A stretch of 26,411 bases of DNA from JAKVCB01 sp963578605 (GTDB lineage Bacteria; Planctomycetota; Planctomycetia; Pirellulales; Lacipirellulaceae): positions 1 through 26,411 of the forward strand of contig CAUZEA010000081.1 in assembly GCA_963578605.1 (NCBI GenBank), in the 5' to 3' direction. A model generated the notes under the pieces. It was given only the letters and a program-made list of their open reading frames with translations, did not search any database and was not told where the DNA came from. Below are positions 22,129 to 26,411 of this stretch, piece by piece (within the stretch, counting starts at the first letter, position 1; each line of letters begins with the position of its first letter). A program made the position numbers and the translations under genes.

Positions 22129-22157
22129 TGGACAACTTTTGCTCGTTCATTTAGTAT
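22129..22157 (+). promoter_or_regulatory. Possible sigma70-like promoter of operon C
   Basis: TGGACA (22129-22134) and TAGTAT (22152-22157) are separated by 17 nt. The -35 box matches TTGACA at five of six positions and the -10 box matches at four. It would give a leader of about 270 nt before the first gene of operon C. A 64-codon frame with a GTG at 22165 lies in that leader. Confidence 0.3.
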
Positions 22158-22164
22158 ATTAGGA

Positions 22165-22359
22165 GTGACCATTTTCGTTGGCGTATTTTCCAGCGAAGCG
22201 GTTCATTTCAGCAAACCCTTCTCTGTGCAAATCGCGGAGCAGTACCGTGACGAACCTATACAGCGAGTCACTATGCTTGTTGGCATCACGCTTCTGATCA
22301 GCCTCCTCTCAGAGGGAAACTACTGGGCATTAAAGAAACGCGTTATGACGATCGACTAA
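22165..22359 (+). CDS. Small ORF in the leader of operon C (doubtful)
   Basis: 64 codons from a GTG preceded closely by AGGA. A hydrophobic stretch VTMLVGITLLISLL (about 36-49) is followed by a basic end (ALKKRVMTID), so a single-span membrane peptide is conceivable. No family is recognised, and the ribosome site would be too close to the start. It could be a chance frame. Confidence 0.2.
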   Translation: MTIFVGVFSSEAVHFSKPFSVQIAEQYRDEPIQRVTMLVGITLLISLLSEGNYWALKKRVMTID

Positions 22360-22424
22360 TAGCCACCTATCAACTGTTTCGCGTGGGTGAGCATGACAGG
22401 TGCTTGTAGTTTCAGGTCGGTCCC

Positions 22425-22430
22425 GGAGGT
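22425..22430 (+). promoter_or_regulatory. Ribosome binding site of the PSCyt1 gene
   Basis: GGAGGT, a near-perfect Shine-Dalgarno sequence, lies six nt before the GTG at 22437. It supports this non-ATG start, which also begins the signal peptide. Confidence 0.75.
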
Positions 22431-22436
22431 TTTGAC

Positions 22437-24800
22437 GTGATACCCCGATCAATACCTTTTTGCTGCTTGCTGGCGGCGATTGCGTGTGGTGTGCTGGGGT
22501 CCCTTTGCTTGTCACGTGTGGGAACCGCGGACGACGATGTTGAGTTCTTTGAAAAAAGAATTCGCCCGTTGTTGGCACAACGATGTGAGGTGTGCCATTC
22601 ACAGTCGCGCGGAGAAACAAGTGGCGGTTTGGCGCTCGACACTCGTGACGGATGGCAGCAGGGAGGTGACAGCGGATCGCCGGTTTTGCCTGGGAAGCCG
22701 GGTGAAAGCTTGCTGATTCGCGCGGTCAAGTACGATGAAGACGGGCCACAAATGCCGCCCAAGGAAAAGGGTGGCAAACTGCCGGAGGCCGAGATCGCGG
22801 CGTTGATCGAGTGGGTCAACCGCGGCGCGCCCGACCCGCGCACCGTTGAACCGCGCATTGGCGGCATGACCGAGGATGAGGCTCGCCGTTGGTGGTCATT
22901 TCAGCCTGTCCGTCCCGTCAAGCCATCCGATGTGAGTGACGCTCGTTGGCCCCGGAACGAGATCGATCACTTCGTGTTGGCGGAGCTGGAAGCCCGCGGG
23001 GCGAGTCATCTGGCTGCTGCCGACAAGCGAACGCTTATCCGTCGAGTGACGTTTGATCTCACCGGACTGCCACCAACGCCTCAGCAGGTGGAACTGTTTC
23101 TAAAGGATGAATCGCCCGAGGCGTTGAGGAAAGTTGTGAACCGCCTGCTCGCCTCTCCCGCCTATGGCCAGCGGTGGGCACGGCATTGGCTCGATGTGGC
23201 CCGTTACGCCGACTATTACGACGCAGATCCGACGAAGCGCACGGCGACATGCGAGCCTACCGAAGCCTGGCGCTATCGTGATTGGGTCGTCGCTGCACTC
23301 AATGATGATATGCCGTTCGATCAGTTCATTCTTTATCAAATCGCAGGCGACTTACTGTCGAATCCGAATGGTGAGGCGATTTTCCCGGCCGGGTTGATTG
23401 CAACGACGTTTCTCTCCAATGGTGTCTGGGACCGCGGTGACGCGGACAAAGAGAAAATTATCAGCGATATGGTCGACGACAATATCGATACGATCGGCAA
23501 GGCGTTTCTTGGCCTGACGCTCGGTTGTGCCCGCTGTCACGACCACAAGTACGACCCCATATCAACCGAGGACTACTACGCTCTGGCTGGGATGTTTTAC
23601 AGCTCACATATTCTGAAGGAGTTGGGCACTAAGGGAGGCGAGTACACCATGAACCGCGTACCGCTAGTCCCCGCGCCCGTTGTTGCAAAATACGAAAAGC
23701 AGCTGGAGCAACTCGGCGAAGTCAAAGCAAAGCTGGAAGCACTCGAGGGGCAATCCCCCAAACCGCCCGACGACGATCCCGGGCGCGTGCAACTCGTCAC
23801 CCAGCGTGACAAAATGCAACAAGACTTGCCTCCCGAACCACCGCGAGCCATTGCTGTGCAAGAGGGGGGCACGCCAGGAGGATTATTCCCGGCTATTCAG
23901 GACGTGCCGATCCATATTCGCGGCAGCTACATGCAATTGGGACCGGTTGTGCCCCGCCGCCTGCCGCGATTTTTCGTGGGGGACAACCAGCCACCAATTA
24001 CCAGCGGAAGCGGACGGAGGGAACTGGCCCACTGGGTCGCGTCCCGCGACAACCCGCTCACAGCGCGGGTCATTGTCAATCGTGTTTGGCAATGGCATTT
24101 CGGCGAGGGGCTGGTGCGCACGCCCAACAACTTTGGCAAGTTGGGCGAAGCTCCCACGCATCCTGAACTTCTTGACTGGCTGGCGGTAAAGTTCATCGAA
24201 GATGGCTGGTCGCTGAAGAAACTGCATCGACGCATCATGTTTTCGGCGACGTATCAGCAATCCTCTCGTGCACCGAGCAGGCAGGTGATACAGGACCCGG
24301 ACAACCGTTGGCTCGGACGATTCTCGCCGCGGCGGCTGGAGGCCGAGGCAATTCGCGACGCGATCCTCTTCGTCTCCGGGCAGCTCGATCCGATGGCGGG
24401 CGGGCCGGCCGGTGACGATTTCACGATCAGCCGTCGGTCGCTCTACGTGCAAACGGCCCGCTGGAACCGCAGCAGCTACGCCACCCTGTTCGACGCGGCC
24501 AATCCAGATTCCTCGACGGAGAAAAGAACGACCAGTACCGTCGCTCCGCAGGCATTGCTATTGCTAAACCATTCGTTCACACTCGAGCAGGCGAAGCATC
24601 TCGCGGAGCGGTTGACTGGCGATGTGTCCGGAGATGAGCGCGCTCGGATTGACTATGCGTACCGGCTTTTGTTTGCGCGGCCTGCAACTCGTGAAGAAAT
24701 CGACATCGCCCGGCAAGTGATTGCGGCAGGGGACCCGTCCGGTTGGGAAGATTGGGCACACGTGATGCTGTGCTGCAATGAGTTTGTGTACATGGACTGA
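22437..24800 (+). CDS. PSCyt1-DUF1549-DUF1553 planctomycete cytochrome protein, operon C
   Basis: 787 residues with a signal peptide (PFCCLLAAIACGVLGSLCL). Unlike its two paralogues here, it has the N-terminal PSCyt1 domain (about 35-130). There, CEVCH (C50, C53, H54) is a c-type haem motif, followed by GGLALDTRDGW, PGKPGESLLIRAVKY and MPPKEKGGKLPEAEIAALIEWV. DUF1549 follows (about 175-400), with RRVTFDLTGLPPTPQQVELF, YGQRWARHWLDVARYADYY and CARCHDHKYDP (C364, C367, H368). DUF1553 spans about 520-770, with VNRVWQWHFGEGLVRTPNNF. A Lys/Glu-rich linker lies between. It is probably periplasmic, and electron transfer coupled to breakdown of a polymer is the usual speculation. It is 29 nt before a DUF1501 gene. 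Confidence 0.93.
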   Translation: MIPRSIPFCCLLAAIACGVLGSLCLSRVGTADDDVEFFEKRIRPLLAQRCEVCHSQSRGETSGGLALDTRDGWQQGGDSGSPVLPGKPGESLLIRAVKYDEDGPQMPPKEKGGKLPEAEIAALIEWVNRGAPDPRTVEPRIGGMTEDEARRWWSFQPVRPVKPSDVSDARWPRNEIDHFVLAELEARGASHLAAADKRTLIRRVTFDLTGLPPTPQQVELFLKDESPEALRKVVNRLLASPAYGQRWARHWLDVARYADYYDADPTKRTATCEPTEAWRYRDWVVAALNDDMPFDQFILYQIAGDLLSNPNGEAIFPAGLIATTFLSNGVWDRGDADKEKIISDMVDDNIDTIGKAFLGLTLGCARCHDHKYDPISTEDYYALAGMFYSSHILKELGTKGGEYTMNRVPLVPAPVVAKYEKQLEQLGEVKAKLEALEGQSPKPPDDDPGRVQLVTQRDKMQQDLPPEPPRAIAVQEGGTPGGLFPAIQDVPIHIRGSYMQLGPVVPRRLPRFFVGDNQPPITSGSGRRELAHWVASRDNPLTARVIVNRVWQWHFGEGLVRTPNNFGKLGEAPTHPELLDWLAVKFIEDGWSLKKLHRRIMFSATYQQSSRAPSRQVIQDPDNRWLGRFSPRRLEAEAIRDAILFVSGQLDPMAGGPAGDDFTISRRSLYVQTARWNRSSYATLFDAANPDSSTEKRTTSTVAPQALLLLNHSFTLEQAKHLAERLTGDVSGDERARIDYAYRLLFARPATREEIDIARQVIAAGDPSGWEDWAHVMLCCNEFVYMD

Positions 24801-24829
24801 GTTTAAATGTGTGACCGGAGATTGCTTTG

Positions 24830-26239
24830 ATGATCGATCCGTTTTCACTCTCGCGACGTGAGCTGCTGGCTCGCGGTGGTTGTGGGTTCGGCTTGTTGGC
24901 GCTCGCCGATTTGCTGGCGCCCGACGTGCGGGCAGCAGGCGGTCCCGACCGGGCTACGCAGCCGTACGCGGTTCGCCCGCCGCACCATTTGCCCCGCGCG
25001 AAGCGGATCATCTTTTTGTATATGCCTGGCGGACCTTCGCAGGTCGATTTGCTTGATCCAAAGCCGCGCCTGGCCGCGGAAAACGGCAAGCCACTTCCGT
25101 TCGAAAAGCCGAGGCTCGAACGAACGAAGACCGGCAACCTGCTGGCATCGCCATGGAAATTCGCCCGACACGGCGATTCAGGGATCGAGGTGAGCGAACT
25201 GCTACCTGGTCTTGCGTCGCACATCGACGACGTGTGTGTCATCAGGTCGATGGTGGCCGACAACATCAACCACACCGGGGCCGCGTTGCAAATGTGCACT
25301 GGGGAGCAGGCCTTCTCACGCCCGAGTATGGGATCGTGGCTGACGTATGGCCTGGGGACCGAGAATCAGAACCTACCCGCCTTCATCGTCGTCTCACCGG
25401 CAGCCGTGTTTCAAGGAGCACAGCTTTGGGCATCGAGCTTTCTTCCCAGCGTTTACCAGGGAACACTGATCCGCGATCTGAACAAGCCAATCGCCAACCT
25501 CAACGTACCGCAGGGCACTCTCGACCGGCAACGGAAAAAGCTCGATGCGCTCAAACGGTTGAACGAAATCCACAAACAGGACCGCGTGATTGATACCCAG
25601 CTCGATGCACGCATCGCCTCGTTTGAATTGGCGTTTCGGATGCAGCGCGAGGCGCCCGAAGCGTTCGACCTCTCGCAGGAAAGTGCAGTGACGCACAAGC
25701 TGTACGGCACTAGCCAGCCGGAGACAGAGCTGTTCGGCAAGCAGTGTCTGCTGGCCCGGCGGCTGGTCGAGCGCGGGGTGCGGTTTGTGCAGATGTTCGA
25801 TGCACCGGAGAACAACGCCTGGGATCACCATGGAGGTCTGAAAGGTCGGCTGCCGGAGCGGTGCCAGGCCGTCGACCAGCCGATCGCCGCGCTGTTGACC
25901 GATCTGAAATCGCGCGGGCTGCTGGAAGACACACTTGTCTTGTGGGGTGGTGAATTCGGACGCACACCGACGGCCGAAGGGGACGATGGCCGTGAGCACC
26001 ATCCGTTCGGCTTCACGATGTGGCTGGCTGGCGGCGGGATTAAGGGTGGCATCGTCCACGGGGTGACCGACGAATACGGATGGCACGCGGTCGAGAACAT
26101 CGTTCACGTCCACGATCTGCATGCCACGATACTGCACCTGATGGGCCTGGATCACGAGCGGCTCACCTACCGCCACAGCGGCCGCGATTACCGACTGACC
26201 GATGTCTATGGCGATGTGGTCCGGGAGATCCTCGCATGA
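24830..26239 (+). CDS. DUF1501 family protein (sulfatase-like), operon C
   Basis: 469 residues from ATG 24830; a TTG three nt earlier is an alternative that suits the GGAG at 24817-24820 slightly better. A Tat-like signal is present (SRRELLARGGCGFGLLALADLL). Family motifs are FLYMPGGPSQVDLLDPKP, YGLGTENQNLPAF, QCLLARRLVERGVRFVQMFD, WDHHGGLKGRLPERC, LWGGEFGRTPTAEG, GREHHPFGFTMWLAGGGIKGG and VHDLHATILHLMGLDHERLTYRH. It resembles the operon A protein more closely than the operon B one (FTMWLAGGG, YRHSGRDYRLTDVYGDVV against YRHAGRDFRLTDVFGNVV). It ends operon C; the reaction is unknown. Confidence 0.93.
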   Translation: MIDPFSLSRRELLARGGCGFGLLALADLLAPDVRAAGGPDRATQPYAVRPPHHLPRAKRIIFLYMPGGPSQVDLLDPKPRLAAENGKPLPFEKPRLERTKTGNLLASPWKFARHGDSGIEVSELLPGLASHIDDVCVIRSMVADNINHTGAALQMCTGEQAFSRPSMGSWLTYGLGTENQNLPAFIVVSPAAVFQGAQLWASSFLPSVYQGTLIRDLNKPIANLNVPQGTLDRQRKKLDALKRLNEIHKQDRVIDTQLDARIASFELAFRMQREAPEAFDLSQESAVTHKLYGTSQPETELFGKQCLLARRLVERGVRFVQMFDAPENNAWDHHGGLKGRLPERCQAVDQPIAALLTDLKSRGLLEDTLVLWGGEFGRTPTAEGDDGREHHPFGFTMWLAGGGIKGGIVHGVTDEYGWHAVENIVHVHDLHATILHLMGLDHERLTYRHSGRDYRLTDVYGDVVREILA

Positions 26240-26265
26240 TGTCGCAGCAAGTCAAAGAAGTCCCA

Positions 26266-26294
26266 TTTTCCTTGCTAAAGACGGGCGTTATGAT
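26266..26294 (+). promoter_or_regulatory. Possible promoter of the tRNA-Leu gene
   Basis: TATGAT (26289-26294) matches the -10 consensus at five of six positions and would start transcription about 20 nt before the tRNA. The -35 region is weak (TTTTCC at 26266-26271). Confidence 0.3.
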
Positions 26295-26322
26295 AAGCAC
26301 CCTGTCGGCTGACGATCTCCCG

Positions 26323-26406
<84 letters not shown>

Positions 26407-26411
26407 CTCTT

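Overview
The window looks like chromosomal DNA of a planctomycete, probably a Pirellulales-type organism. The main reason is three adjacent gene pairs for DUF1549/DUF1553 (planctomycete cytochrome) and DUF1501 proteins, families greatly expanded in that phylum. Other planctomycete signs are a giant surface protein whose N-terminus carries the LEPR-type export motif (ERLEDRRLLAG), a DUF1559 prepilin-like protein, and a 397-residue Rossmann-like family I recognise from planctomycetes. The species cannot be fixed from the sequence.

Layout. Positions 1-90 hold the left end of an IS3-type insertion sequence, leftward, which appears to have cut a small exported-protein gene (91-384). A rightward 397-aa gene (596-1789) faces two leftward operons. 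Operon A is the DUF1549/DUF1553 gene (5401 to 3320) followed by a DUF1501 gene (3323 to 1932), overlapping by 4 nt. Operon B is a larger DUF1549/DUF1553 gene with a jelly-roll-like insert (10029 to 7222) followed by a DUF1501 gene (7217 to 5784). A rightward recQ helicase gene (10280-12151) comes next. Facing it is a leftward 5.9-kb gene (18208 to 12296) made of eleven SdrD-B-like modules, with two dockerin-like inserts and one DUF6174-like insert. Further leftward genes follow: a short-chain dehydrogenase (19680 to 18865), a membrane protein with an Arg-Gly-Asp-rich tail (20591 to 19863) and the DUF1559 prepilin-like gene (21631 to 20708). A possibly frameshifted relic lies upstream of it. 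Rightward operon C then carries a PSCyt1+DUF1549+DUF1553 gene (22437-24800) and a DUF1501 gene (24830-26239). The window ends with a complete tRNA-Leu(CAA) gene (26323-26406).

How the genes may work together. In each of the three operons a presumed periplasmic or exported CxxCH protein is made with a DUF1501 protein, a relative of the sulfatase/alkaline phosphatase superfamily with a Tat-like signal. Such pairs are thought to act on sulfated or complex polysaccharides, but their reactions are not established. The giant protein is probably extracellular and Ca2+-binding, built from repeated D-x-N-x-N-G loops.

The most unusual non-coding structures are three short tandem repeats of about four to five copies each (10199-10247, 12246-12305, 18755-18847). 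One duplicates the stop codons of the giant gene. Another is embedded among three AAGTC-N8-GACTT inverted repeats next to the dehydrogenase gene. I saw no CRISPR array, prophage or clear new defence system.
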